Source: Longimicrobiaceae bacterium (GTDB taxonomy: Bacteria > Gemmatimonadota > Gemmatimonadetes > Longimicrobiales > Longimicrobiaceae). Taken from it: a DNA stretch of 64,000 nt. Numbering within the stretch: the first letter of the stretch is position 1; each line of letters begins with the position of its first letter. The translations under genes and the position numbers were made by a program. The stretch covers positions 124,001-188,000 of the forward strand of contig DASVBS010000031.1 of NCBI GenBank assembly GCA_036375715.1. The letters are read 5' to 3'. Below, one piece after another: positions 25,730 to 34,610 of the stretch. The notes beneath the pieces were generated by a model that worked only from the letters and a program-made list of their open reading frames with translations, was not told where the DNA came from and made no database searches.

Positions 25730-26470
25730 CTGCCGTCGGCGCGGGGCTTCGCCGCCGGACTGCTGGTCCTGGTGGTGGCGTCGGTCTGTATTCGGCTCGG
25801 TTTCTGGCAGCTCGATCGGCTCTCGCAGCGGCGCGAGCGCAACGCGGCGCTGGCTCGGGCGATGGAGGCTCCAGCTCTCTCGCTCACCCCGGATTCCCTG
25901 AGGGCGGTGGCGGAGAACCCGGAGCGCTTCCTCTACCGGCGCGTAGCCGTTCAGGGAGAGTACGACTTCCGCGGCACGGCTCTCCTGCGCGGGCGGGCCC
26001 GCCGGGGGACGCCAGGCGTGCACCTGGTCACGCCGCTGCGCATCGACGGCTCCGAGGCCGCGCTGCTGATCGATCGCGGCTGGGTGCCTTCACCCGACGC
26101 CACCACGGTGGATCCGCGCCGCTTCCGGCAGCCGGGAGAAGTGGCCCTGGTCGGCTATCTACAGCTCCTTCCCTCGGCTTCCGCGGGGGAGGCGCGCCCG
26201 CTCCGGATCGAGCTGGACGGCTACTCCGTTCCCACCTTCCAACGCCTCGACCGCATCGCCTACCGCGAGACGTATCCGGACAGCCTCCTGCCCTTCTATC
26301 TCGAGCGTGTCGACGAGGGCGATGCGGCGCCAACGCCTCCCGTGGGCGCGTCTCCACCTGTGCTCGACGAGGGGCCCCACCTCGGGTACGCGATTCAGTG
26401 GTTCAGCTTCGCCGCGATCGGGGTGATCGGCTTCCTCATCATGGTCCGCCGATCGCGCACAACCTCCTGA
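25730..26470 (+). CDS. SURF1-family cytochrome oxidase assembly protein
   Basis: The 246-residue product has an N-terminal TM helix running into RLGFWQLDRLSQRRERN (GxWQ-x-R-x-x-K/R signature of SURF1, ~20-36). The periplasmic domain contains YRRVAVQGEYDF and DRGWVPSP, and the C-terminal TM helix has HLGYAIQWFSFAAIG (SURF1 H-x-x-Y-A-x-Q-W-F motif). SURF1 helps insert haem into haem-copper oxidases. No ATG, GTG or TTG gives a full first TM helix; CTG at 25730, five nt after GGGGAGG, does. GTG 25772 is possible but would truncate TM1. No cox genes are adjacent in the window. Confidence 0.85.
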   Translation: MPSARGFAAGLLVLVVASVCIRLGFWQLDRLSQRRERNAALARAMEAPALSLTPDSLRAVAENPERFLYRRVAVQGEYDFRGTALLRGRARRGTPGVHLVTPLRIDGSEAALLIDRGWVPSPDATTVDPRRFRQPGEVALVGYLQLLPSASAGEARPLRIELDGYSVPTFQRLDRIAYRETYPDSLLPFYLERVDEGDAAPTPPVGASPPVLDEGPHLGYAIQWFSFAAIGVIGFLIMVRRSRTTS

Positions 26471-26485
26471 CCTCCCCGCGCCCGA

Positions 26486-26670
26486 TTACGAATTACGAAT
26501 TACGAGGTTCGTTTTGAATTTTGAATTTCGAATTGGCGGTTGCACTCACCAGCGAAGCGAGGTCAACCCCGGTCCGAAGCGATCGCATTCGATCGCCTGC
26601 ACATTATCCTCTGTGCCGGTCTGTGCACCCTCCCCACCTCCGCGGTAAATCCGTAGTTCGTAATTCGTAA
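26486..26670. repeat. two-armed heptamer inverted repeat, TTCGTAA family
   Basis: The left arm comprises TTACGAA, TTACGAA, TTACGAG (26486-26506) then TTTTGAA, TTTTGAA, TTTCGAA (26512-26532). The right arm is TTCGTAA twice (26657-26670). The arms are inverted across ~124 nt. The left arm begins 16 nt after the SURF1 stop. The 354-bp gap 26471-26824 holds this element and no supportable gene; GCGGAGGATCCAC before 26825 is the ribosome-binding region of the next gene. Confidence 0.82.
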
Positions 26671-26824
26671 TTCCCACCCGTAGCCCCCGCTTCAGCCTCC
26701 AGCGCCTCCCCCCGCTCCCCGGTGTGCATCTTGCGAACTTGGGGGCTTCGGCGCGCGGGTTGCGAGAATTGCCGCAACCCTCACGCGAGGTCGAGTCTGC
26801 GCCACACCAACGCGGAGGATCCAC

Positions 26825-27814
26825 ATGGCTCGCTACGGAATGGACTATGGCCGTTGGGGCCGCGGAGAGCGGTACGATCGCGGCTTCCGGGGACGAGACC
26901 GCGGCTTCGATCCCGATGAGGGCTACGGCGGCTATGGTGGAGGGTACGGAGGAATGCGCTCCGATGGGTGGGGCTCCGATTGGCAACGCTTCCCTGGCGA
27001 GAGCGGGTGGTTCGGGGACGCCACTCCGGGTTATCAGGGCGGTAGGTATGACGTGGGGTACGCTGGCGCGTTCCGCCGCGGGGGCTTCGAGGACGAAGAA
27101 GGCGGCTTCGGCCGGGGGATGTATGGCGGCAGCTATGGCGGGATGGGCTATGGCGGTCGCGAGCTGGGCTACGGGGGCTTCGACTACGAGCGGGGGAGCT
27201 ACGGCCATGGTTGGGGGATGGGCTCGCGCCGGCGCAGCCAGCGCGGCCAGACCCGTGCGGCGGAGCTGATGACGGAGAACCCCGAGTGTGTGACGCCCGA
27301 GACCACCCTCACCGAGGTCGCTCGCAAGATGCGGGAGCTGAACGTGGGGATCATTCCGGTGGTCGACAATCTGGAGCACCGCCGGCTGCAGGGCGTCATC
27401 ACCGATCGCGACATCACCGTAAGGGCGATGGCCGAGGGGAAGGGCGGGAACACGACCGTGCGTGAGTGCATGACCACGGACGTGGAGACAGTGAACAAGA
27501 ACGATCCGGTGGAGGAGGTGCTCCAGGTGATGGAGCAGGAGCAGGTGCGGCGGGTTCCGGTGACCGACCGGGAGGGAAGGTTGGTCGGGATCATTGCGCA
27601 AGCGGATCTCGCCGTCCATTTCGCCGGCGATGATTTCGCGCGCGAGCGAAGGGTGGAGGAGACGATCGAGCGCATCAGCGAGCCCGCGCGGCCGCGTCGA
27701 GCGGCCATGGCGGCCCAGAGCCGGAGTTCGTCGACGATGGGAAGCGCGTCGACCATGGGAGAGGAGCGCGCCGAGAATCCGCGGGGCGGTCGAACCGAAT
27801 CGACCGACATCTGA
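26825..27814 (+). CDS. CBS-pair protein with Gly/Tyr/Arg-rich N-terminus
   Basis: The 329-residue protein divides in two. Residues ~1-138 are low complexity, rich in Gly, Tyr, Arg, Phe and Asp with recurring GYGG, RGG and GMGYGG motifs, and are probably disordered. Residues ~145-275 hold two CBS motifs: MTENPECVTPETTLTEVARK...GVITDRDITVRAM, and MTTDVETVNKNDPVEEVLQV...LVGIIAQADLAVHF. CBS pairs bind adenine nucleotides. The tail is Ser/Arg-rich. The GY/RG-rich head resembles phase-separating or RNA-binding segments, an inference from composition. ATG 26825 follows GGAGGATCCAC. Confidence 0.85.
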   Translation: MARYGMDYGRWGRGERYDRGFRGRDRGFDPDEGYGGYGGGYGGMRSDGWGSDWQRFPGESGWFGDATPGYQGGRYDVGYAGAFRRGGFEDEEGGFGRGMYGGSYGGMGYGGRELGYGGFDYERGSYGHGWGMGSRRRSQRGQTRAAELMTENPECVTPETTLTEVARKMRELNVGIIPVVDNLEHRRLQGVITDRDITVRAMAEGKGGNTTVRECMTTDVETVNKNDPVEEVLQVMEQEQVRRVPVTDREGRLVGIIAQADLAVHFAGDDFARERRVEETIERISEPARPRRAAMAAQSRSSSTMGSASTMGEERAENPRGGRTESTDI

Positions 27815-27846
27815 CCCCTCTTACGACTCTGCATGGAGGAAGGAGC

Positions 27847-27873
27847 AGGGGCGCGCCCGGGTGGCGCGCCCCT
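27847..27873. terminator. GC-rich hairpin after the CBS-domain gene
   Basis: An 11-bp perfect stem (AGGGGCGCGCC with GGCGCGCCCCT) and a 5-nt loop lie 33 nt past the CBS gene stop, before the convergent fabF. There is no T-run, so it is a terminator candidate by stem strength and position. The remainder of 27815-28009 shows no gene. Confidence 0.6.
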
Positions 27874-28009
27874 GTCCGCGTTAGTATTCGCGATCAATCC
27901 GATCGGGGCATGCCCGCGCCAGGCCCGATCGCGCGCTCCGGCTCAGGGTGAGTCCAGGTCCCCGCGCCCGCGCATCGGCGCCAGCGCCGGACCGGCCTCA
28001 CGCGCTCGC

Positions 28010-29266
28010 TCAGTCCTCGTCCCAGCGGCGCAGGATCAGCGAGGTATTGGCGCCGCCGAAGCCGAACGAATTGGACATCGCCACCCGGATCGGGGCGTGC
28101 CGTGCCTCGAGCGGCACGTAGTCGAGGTCGCACTCCGGGTCCGGGTGGGTGAGGTTGATGGTGGGAGGCACGACGCTCTCTCGCAGGGCGAACACCGTGA
28201 GCCCTGCCTCGATGGCGGAGGTGGCCCCCAGCGCATGTCCCAGCATCGACTTGGTCGAGGAGACCATCAGGCGGTCGGCGTGGTCGCCGAAGACGGCCCG
28301 GATGGCTCGGGTCTCCGCGACATCGCCGAGGGGGGTGGAGGTGCCGTGCGCGTTGATGTAGTCGACCTCTTCCGGACTGATGCCCGCGCTACGCAGGGCG
28401 CGGTGCATGGCCAGGGCCGCACCCTCGCCATTCTCGGGTGGGGCGGTGATGTGGTGGGCGTCGGAGCTCATTCCCATCCCGATCACCTCTGCCAGGATGG
28501 TCGCGCCGCGCTGGCGCGCCGCCTCCAGGGCTTCGAGCACCAGGATCGCCGCGCCCTCACCGTGCACGAAGCCGTTCCGCCGTGCGTCGAAAGGGCGGGA
28601 GGCGGTCCGCGGCTCGTCGTACTCCGTCACCAGGGCGCGGGCGGCGTGGTAGCCGGCGAAGGAGAGCGGGTTGATGGCGGCCTCCGCCCCTCCAGCGATC
28701 ATCATCCGCGCGTCGCCGCGCTGAATCGTGTAGAACGCGTCGCCGAGGGCGTGGTTGCTGGTCGCACAGGCCGATACCGTGGCATAGTTCGGACCCCGCG
28801 CACCGGTCCGCATCGCCACGTGGCCGGCGGCCAGGTTCGTGATGACGGAGGGTATGAAAAAGGGGGAGACCCTTCCACTCCCCCGCTCCGCGGCGAGCCG
28901 GGCAGTCTCGAGAATCGTGCCGATTCCACCGATCCCCGATCCCACGATCACCCCCGTCTCGTCCGGATCGGGAACCGGGGCGAGCCCGTCCAGTCCCGCG
29001 TGACGGAGTGCCTCGTCGGCCGCGACCAGGGCATACTGGATGAAGAGGTCCACCCGGCGCTGCTCCTTGCGGTCGACCACCGGCGATGGATCGAAGTCCT
29101 TCACCTCGGCGGCCACGCATATCTCGGGTGGCAGGTCTCCGGGCTCGAAGCGGGTGACCCGTTCGACGCCCGAGACGCCCTGGATCGCACGCTCCCAGGT
29201 GAGCGCTGCCGAGTTACCCAGAGCGGTGACCATCCCCACTCCCGTGACGACCACACGTTGACTCAT
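28010..29266 (-). CDS. fabF: beta-ketoacyl-ACP synthase II
   Basis: The 418-residue enzyme has the KAS I/II catalytic triad: Cys167 in VSACATS, His307 in INAHGTSTPLGD and His344 in KSMLGHALGA. The N-terminus RVVVTGVGMVTALG and C-terminus SNSFGFGGANTSLIL are canonical. It condenses malonyl-ACP with growing acyl-ACP in fatty acid elongation. It lies 40 bp downstream of a LuxR-type response regulator gene on the same strand rather than beside acpP or fabG. It could therefore be co-transcribed with the TPR/kinase/regulator set; whether it serves primary or specialised lipid synthesis is open. Confidence 0.95.
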   Translation of the reverse strand: MSQRVVVTGVGMVTALGNSAALTWERAIQGVSGVERVTRFEPGDLPPEICVAAEVKDFDPSPVVDRKEQRRVDLFIQYALVAADEALRHAGLDGLAPVPDPDETGVIVGSGIGGIGTILETARLAAERGSGRVSPFFIPSVITNLAAGHVAMRTGARGPNYATVSACATSNHALGDAFYTIQRGDARMMIAGGAEAAINPLSFAGYHAARALVTEYDEPRTASRPFDARRNGFVHGEGAAILVLEALEAARQRGATILAEVIGMGMSSDAHHITAPPENGEGAALAMHRALRSAGISPEEVDYINAHGTSTPLGDVAETRAIRAVFGDHADRLMVSSTKSMLGHALGATSAIEAGLTVFALRESVVPPTINLTHPDPECDLDYVPLEARHAPIRVAMSNSFGFGGANTSLILRRWDED

Positions 29267-29306
29267 CTCGTACTTCGCCTGAGTTACCGAAAGCTGAAGA
29301 GGCGGA

Positions 29307-29984
29307 TCACTCCGCCTTCAGGAGCCCTTGTCGCAGTGCGAAGCGGACGAGCTCACTGCGGTGGTGGAGTCCCAACTTCTCCATGATTCGGGAGCGGTAG
29401 GTATCCACCGTCTTGGGAGAGATCGATAGCTTCTTACCGATCTCGGCCGCGCTGTACCCTTCGGCGGTGAAGCCGAGCACTTCCAGCTCGCGCTCGCTCA
29501 ACCGTGTCAGGGGATCCTCCTCCCCCGTCGGCTTACCGCGGAAGCCCTGGAGCAGCAACTTCGCTGCCTCCGGGTAGAGGAAGACATCACCGCGCGCCAC
29601 GGTGCGGATCGCCTCGATCAGCTCTTCGTCGGCGCTCCGCTTGTTCACGTACCCTGACCCGCCCGCCTCGAGCACGGGAAGGAGGTGCTCCTCCTCCGCG
29701 TGCATGGTGAGGACGAGGACGCGCGGTCCCGCTCCCTCCTCGCCGGCTTCGGCGGTTGATCCTGCGATGCGGCGAGTTGCTTCGAGGCCTCCGATGCCCG
29801 GCATCGAGAGGTCCATCACCACGACATCCGGTGACAGCCTCTCGGCGAGCTCGACTGCCTCCTCGCCGGTGCCCGCCTCACCCACCACCTCCATGTCACT
29901 CTCCGCGTCCAGCAGCGCGCGTAGCCCCGCGCGCAGCATGGCATGATCGTCGGCGAGCAGGATCCGGATCCGTTGGGTGCTCAT
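29307..29984 (-). CDS. NarL/LuxR-family response regulator
   Basis: The 225-residue protein has a receiver domain (LLADDHAMLRAGL; phosphoacceptor Asp in VVVMDLSMPGIGG, ~57; conserved Lys in GYVNKRS) and a C-terminal LuxR-type helix-turn-helix (LSERELEVLGFTAEGYSAAE, then SPKTVDTYRSRI), so it is a DNA-binding regulator. The start is taken at ATG 29984, directly after GGAG; the longer frame to 30047 lacks receiver sequence. The likely partner is the hybrid histidine kinase immediately upstream (90 bp away). Targets unknown; fabF lies directly downstream. Confidence 0.9.
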   Translation of the reverse strand: MSTQRIRILLADDHAMLRAGLRALLDAESDMEVVGEAGTGEEAVELAERLSPDVVVMDLSMPGIGGLEATRRIAGSTAEAGEEGAGPRVLVLTMHAEEEHLLPVLEAGGSGYVNKRSADEELIEAIRTVARGDVFLYPEAAKLLLQGFRGKPTGEEDPLTRLSERELEVLGFTAEGYSAAEIGKKLSISPKTVDTYRSRIMEKLGLHHRSELVRFALRQGLLKAE

Positions 29985-30074
29985 CGCTCCAGGGTGCACA
30001 TGAAAAGATCGACCGCCGTGGGGCGGCCGACCTCGAATTTCAACCAACGGCAGCGTTTAGGCAAGCTGGCCGCG

Positions 30075-31214
30075 CTACGGGGACGGTCGAAGCCTGGAGA
30101 GGGTCTGCAACAGATCGGAGAGGTCGAAGGGCTTGCCCAGCACGGGCTGGCCGGTGGCCCCTGCCTCGTTCCAGGTCGGGTCGCCGGCCACCAGGCCCGT
30201 CACGAACGCGACCCGAGACGCCAGCTCCGGAGCATCTACGGCCAGTCGGCGCCAGAGGGCGATGCCGCCGCGATCACCCAGGTGTACGTCGAGCAGGATC
30301 ACGTCGGGTGCCACGCCCTTGATGCGATCGAGCAGGAAGGCCTCCGGTAGACCGACGGGGTCGATCTCCAGGACCTCCGCTCCCGCCCGCGCGAGCAGGC
30401 GGTTCAGCGCCAGCCGCACCGACTTGTCGTCGTCGATCAGCAGGAGCCGGATACCGGTGAACTGTGCGGCCAGCGCCGGCGCCGGAGCGGGAGGAAGCGG
30501 CAGCGGCACGGCCGCCGGAACGACCACCTCGAACGCCGCGCCCCCCAGCGAGCTGTCGGTGGCATAGCGTACGGAACCGCCGAGCTCGCGGACCGACCAC
30601 GCCACCGAGCTGAGGCCGAGCCCCGCGCCGCCGCCTGTACCGCGCCAGAAGGGTCGGAAGATCTCCGCCTGATCATCCGGGCTTACCCCCGGTCCGTCGT
30701 CCTCCACACGCAGGACCACCAGCCGCTGGCAGCCCGGCTCCTCTCGCAGCGAGAGGGTGACCCGGATTGCCAGGAAGGCGTGCCGGGAAGCGTTCACCAG
30801 CAGGTTGGTGACGGCGCGCGACCAGAACGAGGCCCGGCCGGCGACCCGGACCTCGGGCGGCAGGTGGCAGCGGTAGCGCACGTCGAGCGAGCCCATCTCC
30901 TTGACCCGCTCGTTGACGGTCTCTTCCGTCAGCGCGTGCGGATCGAAGACGAGCTCTGGAGACACCTTCTGACCGCTGACGGTCTCCAGCATATCGCGGA
31001 GCATTCGTCCCAGCCGGCTGGAGATGTCCAGCACCCGCTGCAGCTCGGCGACCGGTGGATTGCCCGCGGCCAGCTCGCCGCGCGCCAGCATCGCCCAGCC
31101 CTGGAGCACCTGCACCTCGTTGGCGAGGTCGTGCACCAGCTCGCCGGCCACCTGCCCGAGGGTGGTGAGCGGATCGGCCGGGCTCGGCTGCCGGACGCGA
31201 TCGTCCTTCATCAA
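30075..31214 (-). CDS. hybrid histidine kinase with C-terminal receiver
   Basis: This 379-residue protein contains a dimerisation/phosphoacceptor helix (LGQVAGELVHDLANEVQVLQ, His at ~28) and an ATP-binding domain with N box NLLVNASRHAF, G1 VEDDGPGVS and G2 GGGAGLGLSSV. A receiver domain follows (LLLIDDDKS, Asp in VILLDVHLGD, Lys in LGKPFD). There is no sensor or TM segment, so the input must come from a partner, perhaps the TPR protein whose stop overlaps this start. A Pro/Ala-rich linker joins kinase and receiver. The hybrid layout implies a phosphorelay to the downstream regulator. Confidence 0.9.
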   Translation of the reverse strand: MMKDDRVRQPSPADPLTTLGQVAGELVHDLANEVQVLQGWAMLARGELAAGNPPVAELQRVLDISSRLGRMLRDMLETVSGQKVSPELVFDPHALTEETVNERVKEMGSLDVRYRCHLPPEVRVAGRASFWSRAVTNLLVNASRHAFLAIRVTLSLREEPGCQRLVVLRVEDDGPGVSPDDQAEIFRPFWRGTGGGAGLGLSSVAWSVRELGGSVRYATDSSLGGAAFEVVVPAAVPLPLPPAPAPALAAQFTGIRLLLIDDDKSVRLALNRLLARAGAEVLEIDPVGLPEAFLLDRIKGVAPDVILLDVHLGDRGGIALWRRLAVDAPELASRVAFVTGLVAGDPTWNEAGATGQPVLGKPFDLSDLLQTLSRLRPSP

Positions 31215-32593
31215 AGGGTGCCAGCCTCCGCTGGCGGCAGGGACATCAAAGTGCTCTCCTCAAAGGCCTCGATCCCCATCTCACCCGAGCTTCCCCCAGC
31301 GAGCTCACGGAGTGATAGAATCAGCTCTCCCGCCAGGGTATCATCATCCGCCTTCCTCCGGCGCGGCGACGGCCCGGCAAAGGGCGACGCCTGCCGGGCC
31401 ACCACGGTGCGTCTACGTTCGGCGGCCTCCACCACGGCCTCTGCGGCCAACATCACGCGCCCCTCACGACGGGCGCGCGCCAGTTCCAGTGCCGAGCGGG
31501 CCGTCGCGGCCGCGGCCTCCCACCGCCTCAGCTGGAGCTCGCCGTGTGCGACCTCCAGCAGGGCGCGCGCGGCCGCCGACGCAAGCTCGGGCTGTTCGCA
31601 GGCGCGCCGTACCCGCTCCGCCATGCGCAGGGCGACAGGCTCGTTGCCGGAACCGGCGGCGGCGCGCACGAGGTCGGCAGCCACCCAGAGGCGTTCCACC
31701 GGGTGCTGCATCAACGGCAGGACCCGCCGGAAGATCTGCTCTGCCCGGGCGAAGTCCCCCTCCTCCATCCAGAGATAGGCGATGTCGTGTGCGAGTGCCG
31801 CCCGCCGCGGACTCCGCCGCGGGTAGGCCGCCAGTGCCTCCCGGGCGTAGCGGCGGGCCTCGCGCTTCCGACCCGCCTCTACCGCCACACCGAACAGGTC
31901 GTGGAGGGCGATGGCGGCTTCCGTGCCCATCCCGCCCCGCCGCGCGCCGCGCAGCGCGCGGAGGTGATAGCGGTGGGCCGAGGGGAGATTGCCCCGCTCG
32001 CGGTACAGGGTGCCCAGCCCGCTGAAGGCGTGGGAGTAGACCTTCCAGGCACGAGCCCGACGCGCGATCCCCGCAGCGCGTCGGTACCAGAGCTCCGCCA
32101 GCGCGTGGTCTCCGGCGCGCTGCGCGAGACGCGCGACCGCCAGGGCGGTCTCGGGCTGGAAAGGGCACAGCAGTGCCCGGCTCTGGGCGAAAGCCAGAGC
32201 AGTCTCGAGCGCACCCCGATCCTCCGCCCAACTCTCCACCGCCGCACACGCCGCGGCGATCTCCTCCGCCGAGATGGCATCGGCGCATTCGAGCAGGCGC
32301 CCGATCGACCGGATGGGCGCTGCCAGGACCGGAGGAACCTCCGCCGCCGCGATCAACGTGCGCCGCCGCGACCCGGCTTCGGGAGCGAAAAGGCCGTCGC
32401 GCGCTTCGGCCGGCGTGTCCACCCAGAGGCGCACGTCGCGCAGGATTTCCCACAGCAACATGCCCAGCGTGCCTCGAATCTCGTTCAGGACGGCTCCGCC
32501 CTCCAGCGGCTCCCGTCCATGGACGAGGGGTGGCGGGATGTGCCAGCGACGTGAGCGGCCCTGCGAGATTGCCGGTGTGGCGCCTCGATTCAT
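31211..32593 (-). CDS. TPR-repeat protein, probable sensor partner of the kinase
   Basis: The 460-residue protein is helical and Ala/Arg-rich, with about five to seven tetratricopeptide-like repeats between ~115 and 400 (examples: AELWYRRAAGIARRARAWKV, SGLGTLYRERGNLPSAHRYH, AYLWMEEGDFARAEQIFRR). The first ~100 residues contain no recognised domain. ATG 32593 is used; the frame to 32719 is longer but looks non-coding. Its stop overlaps the hybrid kinase ATG, so the two are translationally coupled and may form a cytoplasmic sensing complex. The gap 32594-32870 holds only a hairpin. Confidence 0.75.
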   Translation of the reverse strand: MNRGATPAISQGRSRRWHIPPPLVHGREPLEGGAVLNEIRGTLGMLLWEILRDVRLWVDTPAEARDGLFAPEAGSRRRTLIAAAEVPPVLAAPIRSIGRLLECADAISAEEIAAACAAVESWAEDRGALETALAFAQSRALLCPFQPETALAVARLAQRAGDHALAELWYRRAAGIARRARAWKVYSHAFSGLGTLYRERGNLPSAHRYHLRALRGARRGGMGTEAAIALHDLFGVAVEAGRKREARRYAREALAAYPRRSPRRAALAHDIAYLWMEEGDFARAEQIFRRVLPLMQHPVERLWVAADLVRAAAGSGNEPVALRMAERVRRACEQPELASAAARALLEVAHGELQLRRWEAAAATARSALELARARREGRVMLAAEAVVEAAERRRTVVARQASPFAGPSPRRRKADDDTLAGELILSLRELAGGSSGEMGIEAFEESTLMSLPPAEAGTL

Positions 32594-32797
32594 GGCATCG
32601 GCAGGCCGGGGCTTTCCATAGGCCGCGGAAATGCCCCGGCTACGCTGGAGTATCGGCAGGTGCGACGCGGAACCCAAGGTGCGCTCGCGCGGCAGCGCCC
32701 GAGGAGGGGATAGAGCCAATTGTTACCGCCGGAGAAGGAAGAAAGGTGGGCAGTCGGTTTCTCCGGTCCTCCAGGCCCTCCGCGTCAGCCCTCGGGT

Positions 32798-32818
32798 CCT
32801 CCGTGGCGATCACGGAGG
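32798..32818. terminator. hairpin downstream of the nitronate monooxygenase-like gene
   Basis: CCTCCGTG and CACGGAGG form a perfect 8-bp stem with a 5-nt loop, ~50 nt past the stop of the leftward gene at 32871. No T-run. A possible terminator in an otherwise featureless 277-bp gap. Confidence 0.4.
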
Positions 32819-32870
32819 TGCTACGCAGCTCCGGAGCGGCGTGCGAGCGCGCACGAGGCGCCGACAGCAA

Positions 32871-34355
32871 CTACTTTCCAACCGCCTGCAACTCGAGAAT
32901 CCGGCTTTCGTGCTCGGTCCCGAGAATTCCGGAGAGGAGATAATCGATCACCTCGCTCGCGGAGTACTCCGTACGCCCCGCGGCAAACTGCTGAATGTTC
33001 TCCAGGTCGTCGCCGCTGGTGATGAGCGGCTTCTCCACCTCGTTCCCGTCCCTGACCTGCCCGTAGCCGATGTCCGCCATCAGGGCGTTACACAGGCACT
33101 TACGGCCCACGGTGTCTTCCAGGGCGCCGCCTTTCTTCACGTAGGTGTCCACCGGCTCTGCGGCACAGCGATAGCCCAGCCTTCCGTCCGGGGTGCGGTA
33201 AGCCGTCCGCAGATATCCGAGGTCACAGACCCGTTCTCGAGCGCGATAGACCGCTTCGCTGGACATCGTTCCTTCCAGCTGCACGACCTTGAAGGGGAAG
33301 CCCGTGGGTGAGGCACGCAGGTCGGTGAAGACCCGAATGTTCCCCGACATTGATTCCCGCAGCACGCGTTCCTTGTGGACCTTGCGGATCCCGGACTCGC
33401 GCGCGTAGGCGAACAGCGTCCCCACCTGGATTCCCGCGGCTCCCGCGTCGAGGCTCATACGGAGCTTGTCCGGCGAGCCGGTGCCTCCCGCCAGCCAGAA
33501 GGGAAGACCCAGTTCGGCCATCTTCTGGAGGTCCACCACGTCGCGCTCCCCGTACACCGGCTGTCCCAGCTCGTCGACCACCAGCTCGCCGCGCGGGGGA
33601 GCGTTGTGCCCGCCAGCCGTGGGACCCTCGATCACGAAGCCGTCCACCCGGCCCGTAGCCTTGCGGACCAGCATGGTGGCCAGGCTGTTCGAGGCGATGA
33701 TCGGCAGGAAGTACGGACGCTTCAGCTCGGGGGGATCGGCGTCCACCCAGTGCTCCTGCGGGTCGAAGGTGAGGTATTCCACCTCGTCCTTCCCCAACCC
33801 CTCGACGTCCATCTTGATCGAAGCGGCGCGGTGTTCTGCGAAGCGGTCCAGCACCCCCGGGATCTCGCGCGGGATCCCAGCACCCATCAGCACGTAGTCC
33901 ACCCCAGCGAGCATCGCTCCGTAGAGCGAGCCGAGGTTGGGCATCTGGACCTTCGTCAGCAGGTTGATGCCGACCTTACCGTCGTGCCCTTCCTTCGCCA
34001 GCCAGACCTCGCAGAAGTTGGCGAGCATGGTGAGCTGATGCCGGACCCGGCTGACCACCTGCTTGTACATCGGGACCGGCTTGTACGGCGTTCCTGGCGG
34101 GCGACCCTCGGGCAGGAAGTAGCGCTTGAGGACCTCTGCGGCGACTCCCGGGATGGGGAAATGCTCCATCGCGCGGCGCAGGTTTCCTCCTTTGTCACCG
34201 TCCTGCAACCGGCGGACGAAAAGGCTGTCGAGGGCGGTCCCGGACACGACGCCGAGTTGGCCCCGAATCGATACAGCCCTCGCCAGCACCCAGTCGGACA
34301 CGCCGACTCCCATACCCCCCTGAATGATGATGGGGTGGGTGAGCGCTGAGGTCAT
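32871..34355 (-). CDS. nitronate monooxygenase-like FMN oxidoreductase
   Basis: The 494-residue protein belongs to the 2-nitropropane dioxygenase/FabK-like TIM-barrel family: HPIIIQGGMGVGVSDWVLA (FMN-binding start), FVIEGPTAGGHNAP (GGH-type active-site segment), FWLAGGTGSPDKL and AAGIQVGTLFAYARESG. It is ~130-150 residues longer than ordinary nitronate monooxygenase, with a Cys-containing C-terminal part (CAAEPVDTY, GRKCLCNALMADIGYGQ). This long form is known mainly as a conserved uncharacterised type. ATG 34355 follows GGAGTCTC. It diverges from hemQ across a 255-bp gap with no other gene. Confidence 0.85.
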   Translation of the reverse strand: MTSALTHPIIIQGGMGVGVSDWVLARAVSIRGQLGVVSGTALDSLFVRRLQDGDKGGNLRRAMEHFPIPGVAAEVLKRYFLPEGRPPGTPYKPVPMYKQVVSRVRHQLTMLANFCEVWLAKEGHDGKVGINLLTKVQMPNLGSLYGAMLAGVDYVLMGAGIPREIPGVLDRFAEHRAASIKMDVEGLGKDEVEYLTFDPQEHWVDADPPELKRPYFLPIIASNSLATMLVRKATGRVDGFVIEGPTAGGHNAPPRGELVVDELGQPVYGERDVVDLQKMAELGLPFWLAGGTGSPDKLRMSLDAGAAGIQVGTLFAYARESGIRKVHKERVLRESMSGNIRVFTDLRASPTGFPFKVVQLEGTMSSEAVYRARERVCDLGYLRTAYRTPDGRLGYRCAAEPVDTYVKKGGALEDTVGRKCLCNALMADIGYGQVRDGNEVEKPLITSGDDLENIQQFAAGRTEYSASEVIDYLLSGILGTEHESRILELQAVGK

Positions 34356-34610
34356 GAGACTCCAAGATTTCAGGTGGTCGAACGGCGCCAATATAGCGTC
34401 CGTACGAAGAAAAGTACAAACGACGCGGGGGTCTGCGCTTGCGCTGCAAAGGACGGACCCCGTGAGACGGTTGGAGCGCCACCTCGTGCCGACGTGCTCG
34501 GAAGTTGCACCGCCTGATTCGGGATGGCTATTTTTGAACGCCGGAACCGCGTTCAATGTGTTTTGCGGATCCCTCCCGCTATTCTACCCGAACTTCTGCT
34601 CCAACGGTCC

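Noticed and set aside
27833-29386. 517-residue plus-strand open frame
   Set aside because: It is a mirror of fabF, whose catalytic residues are intact on the other strand.
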